Shown here piece by piece: positions 8,995 through 16,099 of a stretch of 64,000 nt of DNA. This DNA comes from Mycobacterium avium subsp. avium. GTDB lineage: Bacteria > Actinomycetota > Actinomycetes > Mycobacteriales > Mycobacteriaceae. The position numbers were made by a program, and so were the translations under genes. The stretch is from NCBI RefSeq assembly GCF_009741445.1, contig NZ_CP046507.1, forward strand, positions 3,162,001 to 3,226,000, given 5' to 3'. Under the pieces are notes generated by a model that saw only the letters and a list, made by a program, of their open reading frames with translations, made no database searches and was not told where the DNA came from. How positions within the stretch are numbered: position 1 is the stretch's first letter; every line of letters begins with the position of its first letter.

Positions 8995-9540
8995 GTGACC
9001 GACTCAGAAACCGTCAGCGCCAAGGTGCGGGCCCTGGTCGGCCAGCCGACCGGCGGCACCGGAAAACCCTCGCTGGCACCCGACCCGGTGAACCAGCCGA
9101 TGATCCGGCACTGGGCGTACGCGATGGCCGACATGAACCCCGTCTACCTTGATCCGGAGTTCGCCGCGTCGTCACGGTTCGGCGGCATCGTCTCGCCCCC
9201 GGTGATGTTGCAGACCTGGACCATGCCGTCGCCGAAGCTGGAGGGAATCGGCGAGCGCGGTGGGGCGCCCGTCGAAATCGACAGCAATCCAACGGCTTTC
9301 CTCGATGAGGCCGGCTACACCAGCACGGTGGCGACGAACTCGGAGTTCGAGATCGAGCGATACCCGAGGCTGGGCGACGTGATCAGCGCGACGACCGTCT
9401 ACGAGTCGGTCTCCGACGAGAAGAAGACGGCCCTGGGCACCGGCTTCTTCCTGACCTGGCTGACGACCTACACCGACCAGAACGGCGAGGTGTTGGGGCG
9501 CCAGCGATTCCGGGTGCTGCGCTTCAGGCCGGCCGGCTGA
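8995..9540 (+). CDS. MaoC-like hotdog subunit (ChsH2 N-domain-like), probably non-catalytic
   Basis: 181 residues of FAS1-type dehydratase/MaoC fold, starting at a GTG after AAGGAGGACAGG. The hydratase motif Asp-x4-His reads DMNPVY, with Tyr in place of the catalytic His. It is followed by the hotdog signature RFGGIVSPPVML. In the ChsH1-ChsH2 heterotetrameric steroid enoyl-CoA hydratase, the ChsH2 MaoC domain is the non-catalytic partner and is fused to a DUF35 domain. Here the DUF35 domain is a separate, 1-nt-overlapping gene. Predicted partner: the MaoC protein at 11070-11531. An alternative is a stand-alone hydratase with another base, which is less likely. Confidence 0.82.
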   Translation: MTDSETVSAKVRALVGQPTGGTGKPSLAPDPVNQPMIRHWAYAMADMNPVYLDPEFAASSRFGGIVSPPVMLQTWTMPSPKLEGIGERGGAPVEIDSNPTAFLDEAGYTSTVATNSEFEIERYPRLGDVISATTVYESVSDEKKTALGTGFFLTWLTTYTDQNGEVLGRQRFRVLRFRPAG

Positions 9541-9944
9541 TGGCGGCCCGTCTGGCTCCGGCGATCACCGCAGACACCGAATTCTTCTGGAACGGGTTGC
9601 GGCAGAACAAACTCCTGATCCAGCGCTGCAGCGGCTGCGGGAAGCTGCGTCACCCACCCCGCCCGATGTGCCCGCACTGCCGGTCGCTGGACTGGCAAGC
9701 CATCGAGTCGTCGGGCCGCGGCACCGTGTACAGCTACGTGATGCCGCACGAGCCGAAGTTTCCGTTCTTCGAGTACCCCTACATCGTCGTGCTGGTGGAA
9801 CTCGAGGAGGGGGTGCGGCTGGTGTCCAACCTGACCGGCATCGACCCGGCCGAGGTGACGCCCGGACTGCCGGTCGAGGTCTATTACCAAACCTTCGACG
9901 GCTCGCAAGAGCTGGTGCTGCACCAGTTCCGGCCGAGCGCATAG
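9540..9944 (+). CDS. DUF35 / OB-fold protein with zinc ribbon (ChsH2 C-domain-like)
   Basis: 134 residues: an N-terminal rubredoxin-like zinc ribbon with Cys pairs in RCSGCGKLRHPPRPMCPHC, then an OB-fold with GRGTVYSYVM and RLVSNLTGID. Proteins of this type dock acyl-CoA and bind thiolase-like partners. In M. tuberculosis the ChsH2 DUF35 domain activates the Ltp2 retro-aldolase. The ATG overlaps the MaoC-like stop by one base (TGATG). A thiolase-like gene at the end of the operon is the expected partner. Cytosolic, non-enzymatic scaffold by inference. Confidence 0.87.
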   Translation: MAARLAPAITADTEFFWNGLRQNKLLIQRCSGCGKLRHPPRPMCPHCRSLDWQAIESSGRGTVYSYVMPHEPKFPFFEYPYIVVLVELEEGVRLVSNLTGIDPAEVTPGLPVEVYYQTFDGSQELVLHQFRPSA

Positions 9945-9951
9945 GCCCGTC

Positions 9952-11073
9952 ATGGACTTCTCGTTCACCGAAGAGCAGGAGACGATCGGCAAGCTGGCCC
10001 GCGATCTGTTCGAGCACCGCGCCACCCCGGAACGGCTGACCGAGTTGGAGGCCGGCGACACCCGCCACGACGCCGCGCTCTGGGAAGAGCTGGCCGCCGC
10101 CGACCTGCTCGGTGCCGCGCTGCCGGAGGCGGTCGGCGGCTCATGTGCTTCAGGCGGCGGCTTCGTGGAGCTCGGGGTGCTGCTGGCGGAGGTGGGCTAC
10201 GGCGTCGCGCCGGTGCCCGCCTACGCCACGCTGGTGTTGGGCGCCGACTCGATCGCCCGGCACGGCAGCTCAGAACAGCAGCAGCGGGTCTTGCCGGGCG
10301 TGATCGCCGGATCGCGCATCCTGACAGCGGGTTTGGCCGAACCCAGCCGTTCGGATCCGGCCCGCCCGGCCACCACCGCGCGTCGCGACGGCCCGAACTG
10401 GCGCCTCGACGGCGCCAAGGAATTGGTGCCGGCCGCCCAACTCGCCGACACGATGCTGATTCCCGCCGCCCTGGACGGCGGCGACGTGGGCCTGTTCCTA
10501 CTGGTCGCCGACGCCGCCGGCGTCGAGATCCGCCCGGTGCCCACCACGAATCGCGAACCGCACGCGGACGTATTCTTAGACGGCGCACGTGTTTCCGAGG
10601 CGGACCGGATCGCCGGCATGGGACTGGTCGAGTCACTGCTCACCCGGGCGCTGGTGGCGCTGTGCGCGATCCAGCTCGGCGTCGTCGAGCGGGCGCTGCG
10701 CATCGCGGCCGAATACACCACGGGCCGTGAGCAATTCGGCCGCCCGATCGGCAGCTTCCAGGCGGTGCAGCAGCGGATGGCCGACGCCTTCATCGACGTC
10801 GAGGCGATCCGGTGGACCACCTGGCAGGCGGCCTGGCTGGTCGCCCACGGCCGGCCCGCCGACCGGGCGGCGCGCATCGCGAAGTTCTGGGCCGCCGAGG
10901 CCGGCGCTCGGGTGGCCGCCACCGCCCAGCACGTCCACGGCGGCATCGGCATCGACGTCACCTATCCCCTGCACCGCTATTTCCTGTGGGCCAAGCACAA
11001 CGAGCTCACCCTCGGTCCGGCTTCGGCGCAGCTGGCCCACCTCGGCGCAACCTATTCGGAAGGACACGCATGA
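9952..11073 (+). CDS. Acyl-CoA dehydrogenase, ChsE-type subunit (2)
   Basis: 373 residues of acyl-CoA dehydrogenase fold: MDFSFTEEQETIGKLAR at the N-terminus, TTGREQFGRPIGSFQAVQQR near residue 257 and HVHGGIGIDVTYPLHRYF at the C-terminus. The central substrate/FAD region is divergent (GLAEPSRSDPAR in place of the usual MTEPxAGSD). Together with the unusual C-terminal motif of the first FadE, this favours a heteromeric ChsE1-ChsE2-like enzyme. The stop is in an ATGA overlap with the next gene, which is typical of a tightly coupled operon. Which subunit carries the catalytic base cannot be decided without alignment. Confidence 0.88.
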   Translation: MDFSFTEEQETIGKLARDLFEHRATPERLTELEAGDTRHDAALWEELAAADLLGAALPEAVGGSCASGGGFVELGVLLAEVGYGVAPVPAYATLVLGADSIARHGSSEQQQRVLPGVIAGSRILTAGLAEPSRSDPARPATTARRDGPNWRLDGAKELVPAAQLADTMLIPAALDGGDVGLFLLVADAAGVEIRPVPTTNREPHADVFLDGARVSEADRIAGMGLVESLLTRALVALCAIQLGVVERALRIAAEYTTGREQFGRPIGSFQAVQQRMADAFIDVEAIRWTTWQAAWLVAHGRPADRAARIAKFWAAEAGARVAATAQHVHGGIGIDVTYPLHRYFLWAKHNELTLGPASAQLAHLGATYSEGHA

Positions 11074-11531
11074 CGAGGACCGCCAACCGCACGTTGCGAT
11101 GGCAAGACATTTCGGTCGGCGAGGAGGTCACGCCGCTGGAAATCCCGATCACCACGACGATGATCGTCGCCGGCGCGATCGCCACCCGCGACTTCATGCC
11201 GGTGCACCACGACCGCGACTACGCCAAGAAGCAGGGTTCGCCCAACCTGTTCATGAACATCCTGACCACCAACGGCTACTGCGTGCGGTTCCTCACCGAC
11301 TGGGCCGGGCCCGAGGCGATGGTCAAGAAGCTGTCGATTCGCCTTGGCGTGCCGTGCTTTCCGGACGACCCGCTGCGGTTCACCGGCAGCGTCACCGGCA
11401 AGACTCGTGGCCCAGCAGGGCCACCGCCGGCTGAGAACTTCGTCGAGGTGACCTTCAAGGCGTCCAACAGCCTCGGCGATCACGTCTCCGGCACCGCGGT
11501 GCTCAGCCTGCTCGACGGTGCGGGCTCATGA
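11070..11531 (+). CDS. MaoC-family enoyl-CoA hydratase (ChsH1-like, catalytic subunit)
   Basis: 153 residues of hotdog fold. The hydratase-2 motif Asp-x4-His is intact in RDFMPVHHD, giving the catalytic Asp and His that the other MaoC-like protein in the operon lacks. This complementary pair matches ChsH1 (active) and ChsH2 (inactive) of the steroid side-chain pathway. ATGA overlaps at both ends couple it to the upstream FadE and the downstream thiolase genes. Expected reaction: hydration of the enoyl-CoA made by the FadE pair. Confidence 0.87.
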   Translation: MTRTANRTLRWQDISVGEEVTPLEIPITTTMIVAGAIATRDFMPVHHDRDYAKKQGSPNLFMNILTTNGYCVRFLTDWAGPEAMVKKLSIRLGVPCFPDDPLRFTGSVTGKTRGPAGPPPAENFVEVTFKASNSLGDHVSGTAVLSLLDGAGS

Positions 11532-12697
11532 GCAGCATCTTGCCCGGCGCCGCGGCCATCGTCGGGATCGGCCAGACGGAGTTCTCCAAGGAATCCGGGC
11601 GCAGCGAACTGCAATTGGCGTGCGAGGCGGTCAGCGCCGCGCTGGACGACGCCGGTCTGACGCCCGCCGACGTCGACGGCATGGTCACCTTCACCATGGA
11701 TTCCAGCGACGAGATCGACATCGCGCGCAACGTGGGCATCGGCGACCTGAGCTTCTTCTCCCGCGTGCACCACGGCGGCGGCGCGGCGGCCGGCACCGTG
11801 GTGCACGCCGCGATGGCCGTGGCGACGGGGGTCGCCGACGTGGTGGTGTGCTGGCGCGCCTTCAACGAACGCTCCGGCTTCCGGTTCGGCGGCAGTGGCC
11901 GCAACATGGCCGAAACCCCATTGTTCATGGCGCATTACGCGCCGTTCGGGCTGCTCACCCCGGCGGCGTGGGTCGCGCTGCATGCCCAGCGCTACATGTC
12001 GACCTATGGGGTGACCAACGAGGACTTCGGCCGGATCTCGGTGGTGGACCGCAAGCACGCGGCAACCAATCCCGACGCGTGGTTCTACCAGCGACCGATC
12101 ACCCTGGAAGACCACCAGAATTCGCGCTGGATCGTCGAACCGGTGCTGCGCCTGCTGGATTGCTGTCAGGAAAGCGACGGCGGGGTGGCGCTGGTCGTCA
12201 CCAGCGTCGAACGCGCCCGCGACCTGCGCCGGCCGCCGGCCGTCATCGCCGCGGCCGCCCAGGGCGCGGCGGCCGACGGCGAGATGATGACCAGCTACTA
12301 CCGCGACGACATCACCGGGCTTCCCGAGATGGGGGTGGTCGCGCGGCAGTTGTGGCGGGATTCGGGGTGCAAGCCGCAGGACATCCAAACCGCCTTCATC
12401 TACGACCATTTCACCCCGTTCGTGTTCGTCCAGCTCGAAGAACTCGGCTTCTGCGGCCGCGGTGAGGCCAAGGATTTCGCCACCGTCGAGCGGTTGTCTC
12501 TGGGCGGCGAGTTCCCGATCAACACCAACGGCGGGCTGCTCGGTGAGGCCTACATCCACGGCATGAACGGCATCACCGAGGCGGTGCGGCAGGTGCGCGG
12601 CACCTCCCACAACCAGGTCGCCGATGTCGAGCACGTGCTGGTCACCTCGGGAACCGGCGTGCCCACGAGTGGTCTGATCCTCGCGCCGGCCGGCTGA
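11528..12697 (+). CDS. SCP-x / Ltp2-like thiolase-fold protein (retro-aldolase candidate)
   Basis: 389 residues of thiolase fold of the SCP-x type: AAIVGIGQTEFSK at the start, a SDGGVALVV region and GGLLGEAYIHGMNGITEAVR near the C-terminus. The usual nucleophilic Cys is missing: the equivalent stretch reads RVHHGGGAAAGTVVHAAM. This is expected for Ltp2-type retro-aldolases, which cleave a 3-hydroxy branched acyl-CoA instead of performing CoA thiolysis. It ends the operon. Ltp2 of M. tuberculosis releases propionyl-CoA from the C17 side chain with the ChsH2 DUF35 domain as partner. Here the DUF35 gene at 9540 would fill that role. Confidence 0.87.
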   Translation: MSSILPGAAAIVGIGQTEFSKESGRSELQLACEAVSAALDDAGLTPADVDGMVTFTMDSSDEIDIARNVGIGDLSFFSRVHHGGGAAAGTVVHAAMAVATGVADVVVCWRAFNERSGFRFGGSGRNMAETPLFMAHYAPFGLLTPAAWVALHAQRYMSTYGVTNEDFGRISVVDRKHAATNPDAWFYQRPITLEDHQNSRWIVEPVLRLLDCCQESDGGVALVVTSVERARDLRRPPAVIAAAAQGAAADGEMMTSYYRDDITGLPEMGVVARQLWRDSGCKPQDIQTAFIYDHFTPFVFVQLEELGFCGRGEAKDFATVERLSLGGEFPINTNGGLLGEAYIHGMNGITEAVRQVRGTSHNQVADVEHVLVTSGTGVPTSGLILAPAG

Positions 12698-12717
12698 GGG
12701 AAAGGCGCGCTGATTCC

Positions 12718-13320
12718 ATGTCGACCGACGTGTCCCCGGCGACCGACACCCGCGAGCTGATCGTCGCGGCCGCATTCACGTGTTTCGGCAGGCAGGGATT
12801 GCAGAAGGCCACCATCGTCGACATCGCCAAGCAGGCCGGCGTGTCGAGAAGCACCATCTACGAATACTTTTCCGACAAGGCCGCGATCGTCGAGGCCTGC
12901 GCCGAACACGCCTCCGAGCGTTTCTACCGCGAGATGGCCAAGGCCATGGACCGCGGCGGCACGCTCGAGGAGAGGCTCTGCGCGGCGGCGGTGTTCGTCA
13001 CCCAGGCCCGCCGAGTCATCGCTTCGGAGAAGTACTTTGACGAGGACGCGATCAGCCTGCTGCTGACCAAGGACGCCGCCGTGCTGCTGCGCGAATGCGT
13101 GGAGTTCTTCGCCCCGTATCTGGCCGCCGCCCGGCTCACCGGTGAGGTGCGCAAGGACCTCGACGTCGAGGCGGCCGGTGAATGGTTCGCGCGCATCCTG
13201 TTCTCGTTGTTCAGCACACCGTCGCCGACGCTGAACCTGGACGATCCCGACGTGACGGCGGAATTCGTACGCGCGCATGTGGTACGCGGGTTCGCCAGCG
13301 AGCGCCCGCGGCGGCGTTGA
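12718..13320 (+). CDS. TetR-family regulator
   Basis: 200 residues. The N-terminal helix-turn-helix reads TIVDIAKQAGVSRSTIYEYFSDKAAIVEACAEH in outline, a classic TetR recognition helix, followed by an all-alpha ligand domain. It starts 20 bp after the thiolase gene, behind GGGAAAGG, so it is likely co-transcribed. It is a candidate local repressor of the igr-like operon, sensing an acyl-CoA intermediate. Its stop codon TGA lies in the left arm of a repeat element. Confidence 0.88.
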   Translation: MSTDVSPATDTRELIVAAAFTCFGRQGLQKATIVDIAKQAGVSRSTIYEYFSDKAAIVEACAEHASERFYREMAKAMDRGGTLEERLCAAAVFVTQARRVIASEKYFDEDAISLLLTKDAAVLLRECVEFFAPYLAAARLTGEVRKDLDVEAAGEWFARILFSLFSTPSPTLNLDDPDVTAEFVRAHVVRGFASERPRRR

Positions 13321-13425
13321 GTGTGCATCCTCGGCGTTGAGTGTGTAGCGGCGGCGGACGTCGTCGGCGTGTCGTCGACCTGATGCAACTCCGCAAGCCC
13401 CGGACCGCACACTCAATGCCGACGC
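13312..13425. repeat. Small inverted-repeat intergenic element, copy 1
   Basis: The left arm GCGTTGAGTGTGCATCC is followed at once by a second GGCGTTGAGTGTG. The right arm ends CACACTCAATGCCGACG, which reads GGCATTGAGTGTG on the other strand. The centre contains TCGGCGTGTCGTCGACCTG. The arms supply the TGA stop codons of both converging genes (TetR and putB). A related element lies at 48514-48610. Confidence 0.6.
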
Positions 13426-14375
13426 GCGGCCAGCGCGCGCAGAAAGAATGTCAGGTTGGCGGGGCGTTCGGCGAGCCGGCGCATGAAGTAGCCGTACCAC
13501 TGGGTGCCGAAGGGTACGTAGACCCGGACGGTGTGGCCGGCCTCGGCCAGCCGCCGCTGCTCGTCGTCGCGGATGCCGTACAGCATCTGGTATTCGAATT
13601 CACCGGTGCCACGCCCTGATTCGCGGGCCAGCGACGGCGCTGCCTCGATGATCGCCGGATCGTGGGAGGCCACCATCGGATAGCCCGAACCGGCCATCAA
13701 CACCCGCAGGCAGCGCAGGTAGGAATCGGTGACCGCGGCGGGATCGCGGTAGGCCAGCGAGGCGGGCTCGTCGTAGGCGCCCTTGCACAGCCGCACCCGC
13801 GCGCCGGCGGCGGCGAACTCCTCGCAGTCGCCGAGCGTGCGCCGCAGGTAGGCCTGCAATGCCACGCCCAGCCAATCGAATTCGCGCCGCAGGTCGCGCA
13901 CGATGCGCAGGGTCGAATCGGTCGCGGTGTGGCCCTCGGCGTCCACCGTCACCCACACGCCGGCCCGCTGCGCGGCCGCGCAGATCGCCCACGCGTTCTC
14001 CCGGGCGATCTTCTCACCGTCGCGATCCAGCGACTGGCCCAGCGCGGACAGTTTCAGCGACACCTCGAGCGGTCGGACGGCCGCCCCATCGCCGAGGCAG
14101 CCCAGGCGGTCGACGAGCTCCAGATACACCCGCACCGCCGCATCGGCGTCGTCGGCGTCCGACACGTCCTCGCCCAGATGGTCGACGCTGACGCAGCGTC
14201 CCGAATCACGAAGGGCCGTCACGCTGTCCAGCGCCGAATCGATCGTCTCCCCGGCGATGAACCGGTGCACCACCCGGCGGGTCACCGGCAGCGCTTCGGC
14301 GGCCCGGCGCAACCCCGGTCGCCGGCCCGCGGCCAGGATCGCCGGACGCAGGGTGTGGGCGAACAGCCCGGCCAT
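13413..14375 (-). CDS. putB: Proline dehydrogenase
   Basis: A 320-residue monofunctional FAD proline dehydrogenase, oxidising L-proline to pyrroline-5-carboxylate. The beta/alpha barrel is recognisable from VSLKLSALGQSL, VWVTVDAEGH, YLRRTLGDCEEFAAAGARVRLCKGAY and QMLYGIRDDEQ. The C-terminal RVYVPFGTQWYGYFMRRLAERPAN is the family signature for substrate binding. The ATG at 14375 overlaps the rocA stop by one base (TGATG), so putB is translated from the rocA transcript. Longer open frames upstream are antisense/out-of-frame to rocA and were ignored. Confidence 0.95.
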   Translation of the reverse strand: MAGLFAHTLRPAILAAGRRPGLRRAAEALPVTRRVVHRFIAGETIDSALDSVTALRDSGRCVSVDHLGEDVSDADDADAAVRVYLELVDRLGCLGDGAAVRPLEVSLKLSALGQSLDRDGEKIARENAWAICAAAQRAGVWVTVDAEGHTATDSTLRIVRDLRREFDWLGVALQAYLRRTLGDCEEFAAAGARVRLCKGAYDEPASLAYRDPAAVTDSYLRCLRVLMAGSGYPMVASHDPAIIEAAPSLARESGRGTGEFEYQMLYGIRDDEQRRLAEAGHTVRVYVPFGTQWYGYFMRRLAERPANLTFFLRALAARRH

Positions 14376-16015
14376 CAGTCGGCCCCCATGTGCGGATAGG
14401 TGTGGTCGGTGGCCGGGACGAACGTCTCCTTGATGGTGCGGGCCGACGTCCAGCGCAGCAGGTTCAACGGAGAGCCGGCCTTGTCGTTGGTGCCCGAGCC
14501 GCGCGAACCGCCGAATGGCTGGCGCCCCACCACCGCCCCGGTCGGCTTGTCGTTGACGTAGAAGTTCCCGGCGGCAAAGCGCAGCCGGTCCTGCGCGGCC
14601 AGCACCGCCGCCCGGTCGTCGGCGATGACCGCACCGGTCAGCGCGTACCGCGATCCGGTGTCGACCACGTCGAGGATTCGCTGGTAGTCGTCGTCGGGAT
14701 ACACGTGCACCGACAGCAGCGGGCCGAAGTATTCGGTCGCGAACGACTCGTCCGCCGGGTCGTCGGACAGCAACACCGTCGGCCGCACGAAATAGCCTTC
14801 GCTGTCGTCGTATTCGCCGCCCACCGCGAGGGTGACGTGCGGCGCGCCCTTCGCGCGTTCGATGGCGTCGACGTTCTTGACGAAGGCCCGCCGGTCGATC
14901 AGCGCGCCGCCGAAGTTGGTCAGATCGGTGACGTCGCCGTAGCGCAATGCGGCGGTCTCGGCCAGAAACTCGTCGCCCATCCGCCGCCAGACCGACTGCG
15001 CGATGAACGCCCGCGACGCCGCCGAGCACTTCTGACCCTGGTAGTCGAAGGCCCCGCGAATCAGCGCGGTGCGCAACACATCCGGGCGTGCGGAGGCGTG
15101 CGCGACGATGAAGTCCTTGCCGCCGGTCTCGCCCACCAGCCGCGGATAGCAGTGGTAGTGACCGATATTGGTGCCCACCTGGTACCACAGCCGCTGGAAG
15201 GTCGCCGTCGACCCGGTGAAGTGAATGCCCGCAAGCCGCCGATCCGCCAGTGCCACATCGGAAACCGCGAACCCGTCGCCGGTCACCAGGTTGATCACCC
15301 CGGGCGGCAACCCGGCCGCCTCGAGTAACTGCATGGTCAGGTACGCCGACAGGGTCTGGGTGATCGACGGCTTCCACACCACGGTGTTTCCCATCAGCGC
15401 CGGCGCGGTCGGCAGGTTGCCGGCAATGGAGGTGAAATTGAACGGCGTGATCGCGTAGACAAAGCCGTCCAGCGGGCGGTAGTCGCTGCGATTCCACTCC
15501 CCCGGCCCGCTGATCGGCTGCTGCGCCAGGATCTGCCGGGCAAACGCCACGTTGAACCGCCAGAAGTCGATCTGCTCGCAGGGCGAGTCGATCTCGGCCT
15601 GGTAGGCCGACTTGGATTGGCCCAGCATCGTCGCGGCGGCGATCTTCTCCCGCCACGGCCCGGCCAGCAGATCGGCGGCCCGCAAAAACACCGCCGCCCG
15701 CTCATCGAAAGGCATTGCCGCCCAATCGCTTTTCGCGGCCATCGCGGCGTCGACGGCCGCGGTCGCGTCGGCGTGCACGGCGTTGGTCAGGGTGCCCAGC
15801 TTGGCGGCGTGCCGGTGCGGCTGGACGACGTCGATGCGTTCACCGTCGCCCATCCGGTGGCGGCCGCCGATGACGTGCGGCAGGTCGATCGGGTGGCCGG
15901 CCAGCGCGGCCAACTCGGCGCGTAACCGGGCGCGCTCCGCGGAGTGCGGCGCGTAATCGTGGACCGGCTCGTTGGCCGGCACCGGCACCTCGGAAATTCC
16001 AGTGATCGCATCCAT
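14375..16015 (-). CDS. rocA: Delta-1-pyrroline-5-carboxylate dehydrogenase
   Basis: A 546-residue P5C dehydrogenase (also called pruA) converting pyrroline-5-carboxylate/glutamate semialdehyde to glutamate with NAD. The catalytic Glu lies in LVGETGGKDFIVAHASA and the catalytic Cys in DYQGQKCSAASRAFIA. YAITPFNFTSIAGN and PFGGSRGSGTNDKAG are typical of the subgroup. The start ATG at 16015 gives MDAITGISEVPVPANEP, in line with the 543-aa M. tuberculosis protein. It forms an operon with putB and is divergent from the PucR-type activator. A TATCTT (complement of 16065-16070) could be its -10 box. Confidence 0.95.
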   Translation of the reverse strand: MDAITGISEVPVPANEPVHDYAPHSAERARLRAELAALAGHPIDLPHVIGGRHRMGDGERIDVVQPHRHAAKLGTLTNAVHADATAAVDAAMAAKSDWAAMPFDERAAVFLRAADLLAGPWREKIAAATMLGQSKSAYQAEIDSPCEQIDFWRFNVAFARQILAQQPISGPGEWNRSDYRPLDGFVYAITPFNFTSIAGNLPTAPALMGNTVVWKPSITQTLSAYLTMQLLEAAGLPPGVINLVTGDGFAVSDVALADRRLAGIHFTGSTATFQRLWYQVGTNIGHYHCYPRLVGETGGKDFIVAHASARPDVLRTALIRGAFDYQGQKCSAASRAFIAQSVWRRMGDEFLAETAALRYGDVTDLTNFGGALIDRRAFVKNVDAIERAKGAPHVTLAVGGEYDDSEGYFVRPTVLLSDDPADESFATEYFGPLLSVHVYPDDDYQRILDVVDTGSRYALTGAVIADDRAAVLAAQDRLRFAAGNFYVNDKPTGAVVGRQPFGGSRGSGTNDKAGSPLNLLRWTSARTIKETFVPATDHTYPHMGAD

Positions 16016-16085
16016 GCTGCCCAGGATCCTCGCGGCGGCCACGCCGCGATTTAGCCGATCCGACAAGATAGGCCGGGCATCGTAG

Positions 16086-16091
16086 TAAGAT
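16086..16091 (+). promoter_or_regulatory. -10 element for a leaderless pruC transcript
   Basis: TAAGAT sits 8 bp before the ATG at 16100, so transcription would begin at or within a few bases of the start codon. No ribosome-binding site is present in between. Confidence 0.45.
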
Positions 16092-16099
16092 CGGACAAT

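Noticed and set aside
13413..15656. Longer version of putB reading into rocA
   Set aside because: The extension is an out-of-frame translation of rocA; the ATG at 14375 with the TGATG overlap is the proper start.
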